IMG/VR virus record: IMGVR_UViG_3300033977_000196
Location: 1-37,505 of that record
Length of the DNA stretch: 37,505 nt
Strand: one strand, 5' to 3'
From: a virus
Below the pieces are notes generated by a model. The model was not told where the DNA came from. It made no database searches and was given only the letters and a program-made list of their open reading frames with translations. The position numbers and the translations under genes are program-made. Positions 1 through 8,100 of this stretch are shown here, in pieces; within the stretch, counting starts at the first letter, position 1, and each line of letters opens with the position of its first letter.

Positions 1-247
1 CTTACCGCCTAAGGAGATCTCTGAACGGCAGGCGGCGTTCGCGAGAGCCGCGGCCGCAGCCACCAAGGCGCGGTACATCAACCTGCAGATCGGCTTCCTG
101 GAGAAGGCATCGAACCCGGCCGGGCCGAAGGCCGGCTTCAAATTCGATCCCAAGACCAAGGACCAACTGCGAAAGCTCACGGTGCGGTTTATGCAGAAGC
201 AACTGGACCGCGAAATCACGAACACCGACTACCAAGCAATGATTCAG
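1..247. repeat. Terminal redundancy, left copy
   Basis: The first 247 bases are repeated at 37259-37505, offset by 37,258, with one difference: C at 120 and T at 37378. The repeat lies inside a continuous reading frame that closes across the ends, so the window is one full turn of a circular or circularly permuted genome plus overlap. The mismatch changes an Ala codon (GCC) to Val (GTC) in that frame. Confidence 0.95.
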
Positions 248-448
248 GGCGTAAACGCTTTGGAGCGGATTCTGGAGAGCACAGAGATAGAGGACCGATT
301 GAATGAGCTCGAGCAGCTTGCGTACGCAACGACAAAAGTTATCGAGCGCGTTGAGAACGTGGCAGGGCCTGAACGCGAGGGCGGAGAAGCTCCGCAACTT
401 ACCGCCCCGCGACCCCGTAAAATGGGCGAAGGACCTCAGAGTCCTTAA
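2..448 (+). CDS. Candidate terminase small subunit (3' part; gene crosses the contig ends)
   Basis: This is the C-terminal 148 residues of a gene whose start is at 37170 on the right end. Joined across the junction it encodes 178 aa: a Lys/Arg-rich N terminus, a Pro-rich stretch from a C-tract, then a mostly helical charged region. It lies directly upstream of the large terminase and overlaps it by about 146 bp, the usual place for a terminase small subunit. I see no diagnostic helix-turn-helix, so the role is inferred from position, length and helical content. A generic hypothetical protein is the alternative. Confidence 0.55.
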   Translation, partial: LPPKEISERQAAFARAAAAATKARYINLQIGFLEKASNPAGPKAGFKFDPKTKDQLRKLTVRFMQKQLDREITNTDYQAMIQGVNALERILESTEIEDRLNELEQLAYATTKVIERVENVAGPEREGGEAPQLTAPRPRKMGEGPQSP

Positions 449-1907
449 AGGGCAAAGCTTCTCCTTCGAGGACCGCTCGTACCTTTTGCCGATCTACCGA
501 GACCATCATCCGCGGGTTCTCGTAGTCAAGGCCCGGCAGTTGGAGATGACGGAATGGATTGTGAACTGGCTGCTGCATAACCTGCTCACATACCCGTTCA
601 CCACGGCTATTTACACGGCGCCCAGGATGGACCAGGTTAGCCGCTTCTCTCGAGACCGGTTTCGCCGCGCCATCATCGACGCCCCGGGACTACGAGGGAA
701 CATAAGCCAAATCCGCGAGCTTGAAGACGAGGTCCCCGCCATAAGCCGGATGCCCTTCGCGAACGGGTCCTTATGTTACATGCTCTCGGCGTGGGGAGAT
801 TTCAGCGCGATCAGAAACATCCCCGCCGACTTCGTAGCCGTAGACGAGATGCAGGATATTCAAAGCGAAGCGTTGCCCGTCGTTGAGGAAGCCATGTCCC
901 ACTCAAAGCATAGGCGGATGGTGCTAGTTGGGACGGCCAGCGATTTCGGGTCGCAGTTCGAACGGCTCTGGCAGCAAAGCGATCAGAAGGAATGGGACGG
1001 AGACGCCTGGGTCCCGCAGAAACCGGAGAACCGCTTCTACTCCGGCTACCACATGGATCAAAGGATGGCGTCCTGGATCCTCGAGCTCCCAGAGGGCCAT
1101 CCGGACTCGATCGAAGGTAAGAGGCGTCGATATCCGGAACGCCGCTTCATAAACGAAGTGTTGGGGTTATTCTACCGCGGCCTCGCAAAACCCCTCCTCC
1201 CCGAAGACCTGCTCGCGTGCAGGGACCTAACTCTCGGGTTTATGGAAAGCCTGGCGCCGCCCACACCCTCATACGCCGGCGTCGATTGGGGAGGCGGCCA
1301 GTTCGCGTTCACCGTAATCTGGATCCTCCTCCACCAACCGGACGAACGATACCGGACCATTTACGTTCACAAATTCGACGAACGCGACCCCATGAAGCAA
1401 GTGGCCACGATCGCCAACCTGGTCACTCTCTTCAACGTAAAGCAGCTGGTCGCCGATATTGGGTATGGGGCCGTGCAGGTTTCCGAGCTACAGAAAAAGT
1501 TCGCCTCTCGAGTGGTGGGCTGCCAATACGTCCGCCGCCCGGAGATCCCGCTTGAAGTGAAAACACACGACGAGCACGGCCAACGGATCGCGCAGATGAT
1601 GGTTCTAGCGGACCGATCGTTCTGGATTGAAACCGCCATCGACGATATCAAACATAAGGACGCAAACGGCGCCCTGGCCCCGCGCTTCATCCTACCCTGG
1701 AAGGAGCCTCTGGAGGTAGAGTGGATCCTGGACCATTTCACCTGCTGGGAGATGGAGGAACAGGAAACCGTCTCCGGGAAACGGTACCATCACTACACGC
1801 ACCCGGAAGGGCAACCGGACGACGCCGGCCACGCCTACATCTACGCACGCATAGCTTCGGAGCTCGAGAGAATCCACGGACCCGCAGTCATCCAGGACCT
1901 ATTCTAG
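303..1907 (+). CDS. terL: Terminase large subunit
   Basis: This 534-aa protein is the DNA-packaging motor ATPase and headful or site nuclease that docks on the portal. The ATPase domain shows a deviant P-loop KARQLEMTE at residues 76-84, with lysine at its front as in lambda gpA rather than in GKT. A Walker B VAVDE (D181, E182) and a coupling motif VGTAS (209-213) follow. The RNase H-like nuclease domain has VDWGGG (D328), VADIGYG (D385) and PDDAGHA (D506/D507). Reading back from the conserved region supports a start before about residue 30, so ATG 303 is used. It overlaps the upstream gene in another frame. Confidence 0.93.
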   Translation: MSSSSLRTQRQKLSSALRTWQGLNARAEKLRNLPPRDPVKWAKDLRVLKGQSFSFEDRSYLLPIYRDHHPRVLVVKARQLEMTEWIVNWLLHNLLTYPFTTAIYTAPRMDQVSRFSRDRFRRAIIDAPGLRGNISQIRELEDEVPAISRMPFANGSLCYMLSAWGDFSAIRNIPADFVAVDEMQDIQSEALPVVEEAMSHSKHRRMVLVGTASDFGSQFERLWQQSDQKEWDGDAWVPQKPENRFYSGYHMDQRMASWILELPEGHPDSIEGKRRRYPERRFINEVLGLFYRGLAKPLLPEDLLACRDLTLGFMESLAPPTPSYAGVDWGGGQFAFTVIWILLHQPDERYRTIYVHKFDERDPMKQVATIANLVTLFNVKQLVADIGYGAVQVSELQKKFASRVVGCQYVRRPEIPLEVKTHDEHGQRIAQMMVLADRSFWIETAIDDIKHKDANGALAPRFILPWKEPLEVEWILDHFTCWEMEEQETVSGKRYHHYTHPEGQPDDAGHAYIYARIASELERIHGPAVIQDLF

Positions 1908-2156
1908 TGTGTGTGTGAGTGTGTGTGTGAGAGAGAAATGTTTCGGAACTATCGTCAACATCGTCAATATCGTCGGGAACCTGGCCTTGAGCGTTCCAGG
2001 AACGGAACGGGGATGTTGAGCATAGATGTTAAACATCGCTGCGCCCCCTTCCCATACGGGCCGAGGGCCTGGTTAATGCAAGCCGAGCACGTTTCCTCGA
2101 TTCACCTCCTATTCGGCCGCCTTAGAAGACCAGAATAATCGGCCCCCAAAACCCCG
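1908..2156. other. Repeat-rich spacer; possible origin, pac or regulatory region
   Basis: No convincing gene lies here. The stretch opens with a GT/GA dinucleotide run (about 1908-1936). Three tandem copies of ATCGTC follow at a 9-nt period (1951, 1960, 1969). Next come an 11-bp palindrome GTTCCAGGAAC (1993-2003) and a 13-bp palindrome GATGTTAAACATC (2025-2037). Iteron-like repeats plus palindromes next to the terminase gene suit a replication origin, packaging site or regulator-binding site. Function is inferred only. Confidence 0.5.
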
Positions 2157-2792
2157 ATGATCAAGATGGCCAGGTGGCTTTGGAACGAGAACAGGAAGGA
2201 GCGGCCGTTCTTCAAACCGCCGCGGCGCCCAATAACTCTCACCAGGAACCTTGAGACGTACGGCGCCCCATGGATTCATCCCGTGGGGTTGGATGCGACC
2301 TGCGGCTTCAGGCGTATGTGGCGAGGTCGCGATATGCGCGGTTGGGTGTTTGTGGATTGGCGGCCGCGGGTTCGGCCGGATGTTGTTTGCAGCAACGAAT
2401 ATCTTCCCTTCCGGCCGCAGGTGTTCCAGGAGATCTTGTTCGATCCGCCAAGCCTACTCGCGGGCGGCGGCTACTTCATGCATTCACACATGGCGCAGCT
2501 CTACAGCGCCTGGCCGGGAAAGAAACGGTTCCGCGAGAACCTTGACTTAGTGAACGAAGAGTTTCTCAGGATCCTGAGGCCCGCGGGGCAGCTGAATTTG
2601 AAGTACACGGAGTCGAAAGCGTGCGCTCTCCACTTCCGCGAGGTGATTGGGCGCCTTACGAACTTCAACCTTCAAGCCGACCAGACGCGTCCCTCGAGAA
2701 CCGGCAACAAAGCAAGCCTCGTACACATGGCGAAACTAGCTCCGAAACCCTGCCTCCCAACCCTCGAAACAGGCAAAGTCGACCGAAATTAG
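2157..2792 (+). CDS. SAM-dependent methyltransferase, probably DNA-modifying
   Basis: This 211-aa protein has a class I methyltransferase pattern. GLDATCGF (residues 44-51) resembles the SAM-binding motif I, and FDPPSL (95-100) is a DPPY-like catalytic motif IV of amino-methyltransferases. The predicted order is motif I, then an acidic strand end VFVDW, then DPPS. The third catalytic position is Ser rather than Tyr, so base specificity is uncertain. Its TAG stop (2790-2792) forms the first bases of a TAGTATACTA palindrome. An anti-restriction role is plausible. ATG 2166 is an alternative start. Confidence 0.6.
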   Translation: MIKMARWLWNENRKERPFFKPPRRPITLTRNLETYGAPWIHPVGLDATCGFRRMWRGRDMRGWVFVDWRPRVRPDVVCSNEYLPFRPQVFQEILFDPPSLLAGGGYFMHSHMAQLYSAWPGKKRFRENLDLVNEEFLRILRPAGQLNLKYTESKACALHFREVIGRLTNFNLQADQTRPSRTGNKASLVHMAKLAPKPCLPTLETGKVDRN

Positions 2793-2799
2793 TATACTA
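2790..2799. promoter_or_regulatory. TAGTATACTA palindrome (pair A, upstream)
   Basis: A perfect 10-bp palindrome that overlaps the stop codon of the methyltransferase gene and lies 53 bp before a second copy. Its TATA core could act as an archaeal TATA box for the zinc-ribbon gene that follows. Exact recurrence at other gene starts makes an operator likely. Confidence 0.6.
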
Positions 2800-2842
2800 C
2801 CATCGATCGGCGAGGCAATCCTTATGGACCCCTTAGCCTGGA

Positions 2843-2852
2843 TAGTATACTT
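2843..2852. promoter_or_regulatory. TAGTATACTT palindrome variant (pair A, downstream)
   Basis: A nine-of-ten match to TAGTATACTA preceded by GCCTGGA, the degenerate form of the TCCTGGA element seen before other copies. It lies just before the GAGGTGG ribosome-binding site and ATG 2869. Confidence 0.55.
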
Positions 2853-2868
2853 TGAGGTGGAAGTGTCC

Positions 2869-3033
2869 ATGGATACGGAACGAAGCGCTCGTAAGTGTCC
2901 GCGCTGCGGCCTGGAAACTCTCACCGACTACGTGGACGAAGACTCCGACGTCCGCCATGGGGCCCGATGCATGGAATGCGGCTTCCGAGGCTTCTACGTG
3001 AACGGTGAACTCCGCGAGCTTGTCTACGCTTAA
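2869..3033 (+). CDS. Small zinc-ribbon protein
   Basis: This 54-aa protein carries two CxxC knuckles, CPRC and CMEC, about 23 residues apart, a typical one-zinc ribbon. The start is set at ATG 2869 because GAGGTGG sits 9-15 bases upstream. ATG 2824, upstream of the palindrome, is in frame and would add 15 residues that do not look like part of the ribbon. It begins a run of short zinc proteins and overlaps the next gene. Function is unknown; nucleic-acid binding or transcription interference is a common role for virus zinc ribbons. Confidence 0.7.
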   Translation: MDTERSARKCPRCGLETLTDYVDEDSDVRHGARCMECGFRGFYVNGELRELVYA

Positions 3034-3196
3034 CGCCCGCGTCGGCGACTGGCTAGAATTCTGCCCCCTCTGCCACACCCTAAACCTGGTAACCCGGCAA
3101 GGTGAGAAGCTGTTCTGCTACTACTGCGACCGAAAACAACGCCTAAGAGAAGGCTTAACTGTACGGCGGCCGACCAGGCGCCCACGCCGGTGCTGA
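3005..3196 (+). CDS. Small zinc-ribbon protein with basic tail
   Basis: A 63-aa protein with CPLC and CYYC pairs followed by an Arg-rich tail. GTG 3005 overlaps the previous gene by 28 bp; TTG 3020 in the same frame would shorten the overlap. The basic tail suggests binding to DNA or RNA, but no specific family is recognised. Confidence 0.65.
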   Translation: MNSASLSTLNARVGDWLEFCPLCHTLNLVTRQGEKLFCYYCDRKQRLREGLTVRRPTRRPRRC

Positions 3197-3204
3197 ATCC
3201 CAAG

Positions 3205-3212
3205 TTTTTTAT
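3205..3212 (+). promoter_or_regulatory. Archaeal TATA-like box (TTTTTTAT)
   Basis: TTTTTTATCCC lies about 31 bp before ATG 3239. In archaea transcription starts about 25 bp after the box, so the start would fall on the TAGTATACTA palindrome that runs into the start codon. This would give an almost leaderless mRNA. Confidence 0.6.
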
Positions 3213-3229
3213 CCCAACCTCCTGGACGC

Positions 3230-3239
3230 TAGTATACTA
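3230..3239. promoter_or_regulatory. TAGTATACTA palindrome overlapping a start codon
   Basis: A perfect copy preceded by TCCTGGA and a 3-bp gap. Its last A is the first base of ATG 3239. It sits where transcription should begin given the TATA-like box at 3205, so a bound protein would block initiation. Confidence 0.65.
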
Positions 3240-3490
3240 TGGAACCAAGAATAACCGCGGGCAAGCCGCGGCCGGTGGAGCTGCGGCCGAGGCCGGCGAT
3301 CCTAATGCCCGACGGAACGTTGATCACGGCGCCGTCGGCGTTGAAGATGCTCGAATGCCAACAAGAAAAATGCCGAATGATGGCTACGCAGATCTGGTCG
3401 CTCGAGGGACGGTTGGCCGAGGTTAGGCTCTGCGGGTACGATTGGATGCGGATGCTGAAGAAGCTGGCGCCGTTACCATGGCAGGATTAG
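3239..3490 (+). CDS. Hypothetical protein
   Basis: This 83-aa protein has no recognised family. It is basic and Pro-rich at the N terminus (ELRPRPAILMPDG), then helical with two Cys (ECQQEKC). The start is well supported: ATG 3239 directly follows the palindrome and lies 31 bp after a TATA-like box. The N-terminal reading, RPxxxLMPDGTLITAP, resembles a small beta hairpin. It overlaps the next gene by 13 bp. Confidence 0.6.
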   Translation: MEPRITAGKPRPVELRPRPAILMPDGTLITAPSALKMLECQQEKCRMMATQIWSLEGRLAEVRLCGYDWMRMLKKLAPLPWQD

Positions 3491-3849
3491 TTAGGATCTT
3501 CGGCGGCGTTCGTACCGTTGCGCTGGCCGGCGAACGAGACTATCTTCCGGAGATCTTGGACCGATCGATAAGCGCGATCGTTGAGTCCGGCCAGGCCGTA
3601 AGCTATGCCCTCCTGAAGCGCACTCTCTACAAGCGTTTGAAGCTCGACATCGTGACTGCCGTCCATTACGTGAGCCCCTATGGTGACGCCATCGCTGGCC
3701 GCGAAAGCCTCGCATATTCCACAAGTCAAGGCGCCTTATTCGTTCAAGCCAACACTAGGAAACGCCACTGCAAGCCGGGCACAATCTTCCTATTCCGGAA
3801 CTGGCGTTGCCAAAAACCAGTCGCCATAATCGAGTTGCCGCGGAGGTGA
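3478..3849 (+). CDS. Hypothetical protein
   Basis: A 123-aa protein of unknown family with a helix-rich N-terminal half (LPEILDRSISAIVESG) and a basic beta-rich C-terminal half. ATG 3478 overlaps the upstream stop by 13 bp, suggesting coupled translation. Upstream in-frame starts such as 3442 add an acidic stretch that reads like the shadow of the preceding gene. Confidence 0.6.
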   Translation: MAGLVRIFGGVRTVALAGERDYLPEILDRSISAIVESGQAVSYALLKRTLYKRLKLDIVTAVHYVSPYGDAIAGRESLAYSTSQGALFVQANTRKRHCKPGTIFLFRNWRCQKPVAIIELPRR

Positions 3850-3853
3850 GCGT

Positions 3854-4060
3854 ATGCCAAGAGTTTCCCTTCTAACCCGGAAAATGGTTAAGGTGGACGA
3901 CGTGCTCTCCCAGCTGCTGGGCGTCCCGAAAGACGAGCTTGTTAGCTACACGGAACTAACCAAAGGCCTGCACGAGTACATCAAAAACCACGGCCTCAAA
4001 CAGCGGCCGGAATCCGAGCCGGCCGTAGCCGCGCCTCCAGTCGGAGCGGTCCCTCAATGA
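3854..4060 (+). CDS. SWIB/MDM2-like small protein
   Basis: This 68-aa protein resembles the C-terminal core of SWIB/MDM2 domains. It has the pattern LxxLLG, then SYTELTKGLHEYIKNHGL at residues 34-51, where EYIK..GL matches the conserved W/EYIKxxxLQ helix of SWIB. SWIB domains are best known in chromatin remodelling and bacterial or chlamydial topoisomerase fusions. A strong GGAGGTGA at 3842-3849 precedes ATG 3854. The C terminus is Ala/Pro-rich. The next start overlaps its stop as ATGA. Confidence 0.55.
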   Translation: MPRVSLLTRKMVKVDDVLSQLLGVPKDELVSYTELTKGLHEYIKNHGLKQRPESEPAVAAPPVGAVPQ

Positions 4061-4293
4061 AGATCCGCTTCGAATGGTCGGTCGGGCCGGGCAACGTTCT
4101 GGCCAAAGACGCGAAAGTAACCATCAGCGACGACGCCTCCGTATACCTCAACGACTCCAAGAAAGTGGTCGGCCGGATTCTATCCGCAAAAGTGGTGGCC
4201 GCCGGCATAGAGTTTGAAGCCGAAATCACTGACAAGGAGATGCAAGAGCGCATACGGGAACGCATGCGGAACGGGCTGGGGCTCATGCCATGA
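4057..4293 (+). CDS. Hypothetical protein
   Basis: A 78-aa protein of unknown function. The N-terminal two thirds alternate as beta strands (KIRFEWSV, AKVTISDDA, VVGRILSAKV, IEFEAEIT), followed by a basic helix. The shape fits a small beta-barrel or OB-like protein, but no family is recognised. It starts in an ATGA overlap and ends in another, so it is part of a coupled chain. Confidence 0.65.
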   Translation: MKIRFEWSVGPGNVLAKDAKVTISDDASVYLNDSKKVVGRILSAKVVAAGIEFEAEITDKEMQERIRERMRNGLGLMP

Positions 4294-4526
4294 AACCAAT
4301 GCCTGCCCTCTATTGTCCGCGTTGCGGAACGAAAGGCCACGTGGTCATGCGCAAGGAGCAGGTCGGCGTGGGGCGAGAGGAGAACTTGGACTTACACTTA
4401 TATTTGTGCGAAGACTGCGGCAACAAATGGTACGACGCCGCCGATGTAATCGCGCTGGTGGTTAGCTACGGAACTCTCGTAGCGAAACCCACAACGGCGG
4501 GAGGTGAAACGAACGTCAAAACATGA
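4290..4526 (+). CDS. Zinc-ribbon protein
   Basis: A 78-aa protein with CPRCGTKG and CEDCGNKWYD, a TFIIS/TFB-like ribbon spacing of about 30 residues. The C-terminal tail is hydrophobic then polar. It starts at an ATGA overlap. The ribbon resembles archaeal transcription-factor ribbons, but the rest of those proteins is missing, so a role in transcription is only a guess. Confidence 0.7.
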   Translation: MKPMPALYCPRCGTKGHVVMRKEQVGVGREENLDLHLYLCEDCGNKWYDAADVIALVVSYGTLVAKPTTAGGETNVKT

Positions 4527-4833
4527 AGAAATAGACGAGGACCGCGAGCCAGATGAGGACGAGGCTGATTCAGCTGCACCACGGCGAACCCAGCTCGGAG
4601 AGCTTCGGGACGAAGTAGCGCGTCTCGAGAAGACGAGCAATATTATTCGGGATCGAGTTCGAACGCTTGTAGACGGCAATGTTCCACAAACAGGCCCCGC
4701 CAGCGTTGAACTCAAGCAGCTTCGCGCAGTTTCAGCGTCACCCATTCGCGCCCTGACGATACGAGTGCGAAACGTACGGCTGCGGCTTGAGAGCCAGGTC
4801 CTGGAACGGCTCTCGCGGCTTGGCAGCGAGTAA
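4504..4833 (+). CDS. Coiled-coil protein
   Basis: A 109-aa protein with a very acidic N terminus (residues 8-22) and then long amphipathic helices, e.g. LGELRDEVARLEKT, which read as coiled coil. The GTG start at 4504 lies within a GGGAGGTGAAAC context and overlaps the previous gene by 23 bp. Function is unknown. Confidence 0.6.
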   Translation: MKRTSKHEEIDEDREPDEDEADSAAPRRTQLGELRDEVARLEKTSNIIRDRVRTLVDGNVPQTGPASVELKQLRAVSASPIRALTIRVRNVRLRLESQVLERLSRLGSE

Positions 4834-4851
4834 CCGTTGAAGTCTTGAGCG

Positions 4852-5136
4852 ATGGCGAAACGTGGAAAAGGCGTTGTCTGGCCGGATTGCATCGTTGAAG
4901 AGCGGCATGGTCTTACGCCTTGGCCTCGGCTCTGCGATGTGTGCATGCGTGTTCGTTGCCAGAACTTCCGCGAGATGTTCAAGCATTGGAAGAGGGATCA
5001 TCCGGAGATCTGGCTGAAAGGTCAGGAGCCGCGAGTTCAAATCAGCGATGCCTTTGACTGGATGGGGGCATGGATTCGAAACATGAAAGAGTATGGGATG
5101 ACGCAGGCTGGTAGGCATCGGATCGTTCCGCTTTGA
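4852..5136 (+). CDS. Zinc-finger protein (C2H2-like)
   Basis: This 94-aa protein has the spacing CDVC...C...FKHWKRDHPE. Two Cys, then His-x3-Asp/His in a helix, are reminiscent of a C2H2 finger. A basic, aromatic region surrounds it. It is the last gene before the portal gene. DNA binding is a reasonable inference, but no known family is claimed. Confidence 0.65.
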   Translation: MAKRGKGVVWPDCIVEERHGLTPWPRLCDVCMRVRCQNFREMFKHWKRDHPEIWLKGQEPRVQISDAFDWMGAWIRNMKEYGMTQAGRHRIVPL

Positions 5137-5198
5137 GATAGAGGCTTAACCGATAACCTGATAACGCCTTTTCAGATGAGGTTCTTACCCAGAGAATC

Positions 5199-8100
5199 TT
5201 GCCGTCTGCAATTCAAATCTTCGGCGAACGGAAAAGCGGCGATCGAGCGAAAACCTTCGACGAGTACAACATACCGGCCGTGGTTCAAGCCAAGGGCGTC
5301 ATGGATACCATCTACCCGTGGTGGTTTGATGAGCGCGAGTTTCCCAGACGCGCCGTCCTGACGGAGTGGTTCTACAACCCGCTCAAAGGGCAACCGCGCT
5401 ACATAGACGTATACCGTTTCCGGGCGCTGGCCGCCAGCGAATGGGTGTGGATGTGTACCTCCACCCTGATCGAGGAGGTGGCGCAAGTGCCGTGGGAAAT
5501 CGTGCCGAAGGATCCTGCGCTCGAGGAGGCGCCGCCGGAAGATATTCTAGACGAGATCCAAACCGTCCAGGACTTTTTGAATAACCCGAACCCGAACAAG
5601 GGGGAGACGATCAACACCCTGTTTCGCGCCCTGATCCGCGACAGCCTGGAGCTCGACGCCTTGGGCATGGTGAAAGGGTTTAGCGCGAACAGCTACGTTC
5701 AACATCCGGCCGGCGGCTGGGAGTTGAAGCCGCGCGGCGAAAGGAACCTGGTTGAGCTGTTCGGCCGCGACGGCGGCTCGTTCCTGAAGGAAGTAGACGT
5801 GGATGGGATCGAGTACCGGTATTGGCAATATAGTTACCTACATCCGGCGGTGGCTCCGATCGAGTTCGACGTTGACGAGATCTGTTACATGATGCGGTAC
5901 CCGCGAACATACTCCGCTTATGGTTGGGCTGAGACGCAGAGCATGGAAACCATCCTCAACCTCCTCATCAACTCGGCGTTTACGGATGCGACCATGTTCC
6001 AGGAATACAGCGTGCCCTCTGGCGTCGTCTCATTCACCGGCTCGCCGGAAGACGAAGACCGCCTACGCGAATACTTCCGAACCGAGATTAAGGGCCGATT
6101 CCACAAAGTCGCCGTTCTGAACAAGGATGCGAAGTTCGTTCCCCTCGCGTACACGAATCGGGACCTCGAGTTCCTGGAGGGCCAGAAATGGTTTGGGAAA
6201 TTGGTGTGGGCGATCTACAAGCTGACGCCAACCGAGCTTGGATTCCAGGACGAGATCCGGGAGACCGGGAAAGCCATGAACGCTCAAGGCGTGATCCAGA
6301 AGCGCAAGGGCGTCAGCCCGGTCCTGGCCGCGCTCGAGCAAATGATGAACAATCAAATCGTCAACGAGTTCTCGCCGCTCCAACGAATCAAATTCAGGTT
6401 CAAGGCAACGGACCGACAGGAGGAGATGGCTGAGGACGAGCTGTACGCGGAGCTGGGCAAACTGGGCTTCGTTCTACCGGACGAATGGAGGAAGAAACGG
6501 AAGTGGGGCGGCCCAACCGAATGGGGCGGCATGCCCATTGACATCGCCAAAGCGCTGATCACGGCCGGCGCCAAATCTCCCGCCCAAGCACCAACTCCAC
6601 AGCAAACAACCCAGGTCGAAGCGCAACCAACCGGCGAAATGGAACGCATCCCCCATCAACCGCTCAGCGCCGAAGAGAAAGCTATCTGGGAGACCTTGAA
6701 AGCCTGGGGCGCCAACCCGAATATGTCCTGGGATTTCGCGGACAAATCAGACCGCGCAACCCCAATCTTCGTACGAACCCAGGACGGCCGATTCGTTCAA
6801 GTCGCCGAACCATCCCCCCGCCGGCTGCCACCTAAAGAAGTGGCGCGATGGCGCCGAAAATTCTACGATGGCTCCGACATCGCCGTCGGAGCTCGAGGCC
6901 ACGCAGCAATAATGCCGCAGGACCGCGTCTTCCAAGCGATCAAAACCAAATTCCCAGGAATCAGCGATCGGGAACTCCTCGTGAAAGTGAACGAGGTTAT
7001 CGTGAAGCAGTACGGGGATCCGAACAAGAGTCGGCCAACCCCGCGGAGAATCGGCCCGTATGCTGGCCACGGCCGCGCGATGCCTTACCCTATGGGCGCG
7101 ATGGGCAACCGGCCGGATGAACCGATCCGCCGCGGAGAGCTTCTTCCAGGAGAGAACCCGGAGGAAATACAGAGAGCCCGCGAAGCAGGAAGCGTTCTCG
7201 AGGCCGGCGGCCTTGGCGAAGAACAAGTGGAAAGCCCAGAGGAACAGGGCGACGTCACACGTCGAGATCCCAGAAAGCCACCCATCGGTCCGCCCGCGAA
7301 GAGCGGCCTCAACGCGAAACGATGGGAGATGGATCATACGCATGGGCATGGAAACGTGGGAACCATGCACTCTCGCGTCGACCAGTCCATCAAAGATAAC
7401 ATTGGCCCCAGACGGCAACCAACCGACCCCGTTCACGACGTAAACACCGAGTCCCAATTCTATCCGATCTCCGAACATCGGGCTGATGGGGGTTCAAATC
7501 CCAGGCGTCCCACGCCAACAATCCCCGCCGGCCCAAAGAACCCGCACGACGTGCCCCCCGTCCACGACAATACCGGGGCGGTTGGCGCCGGCAGCCCAAC
7601 CGGACCGGCCAAAAAGAAACCGCAGCGCCACCTCGGCCTAATGGGCGCGTCGAACCCTCAAGGCCCAACCAGGACGCCGGGCACCGGCCCTGAGCATCAG
7701 GAAACGCTTGGGTATCTCGAGCGCCGAGCCCTCCGCACCGACCCGAGAACCGCGGCCATGTGGGAGAAGGAACGAAAGGAGCACCCCGACTTCAGCGACC
7801 AAGACATCGACATGATCGTTCAGGATCATCTACGCGAGAAAGGGCTACTGCAGGGCGAAGGAGATAAGGGCCAAAGCTACGCTTTCGACCTTCAGGGTCG
7901 CGAGAAATATGCGGAGATTTACAAGCAGGCCGGCTACGTTGAACGGCCGGAGTTCGCGGACGCAACGGCGGAACAGCTGAAGGTTGGCCACTGGTGCGCC
8001 ACCTGCCCGTACATGAAACAGACCGGCGCATCTCCAACCGGCTACTTCTGCACAGAGATCAAAGCCCCAGACCGGCCATACGGCTGCTGCGATCACTGGC

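Noticed and set aside
1911-2138. A 75-aa open frame after the terminase
   Set aside because: It begins in the GT repeat and runs over the iterons and palindromes; the composition is not protein-like.
6747-7478. A 243-aa minus-strand frame within the portal gene
   Set aside because: It is an antisense shadow of the Pro/Gly-rich portal extension; no promoter or ribosome-binding site was noticed.
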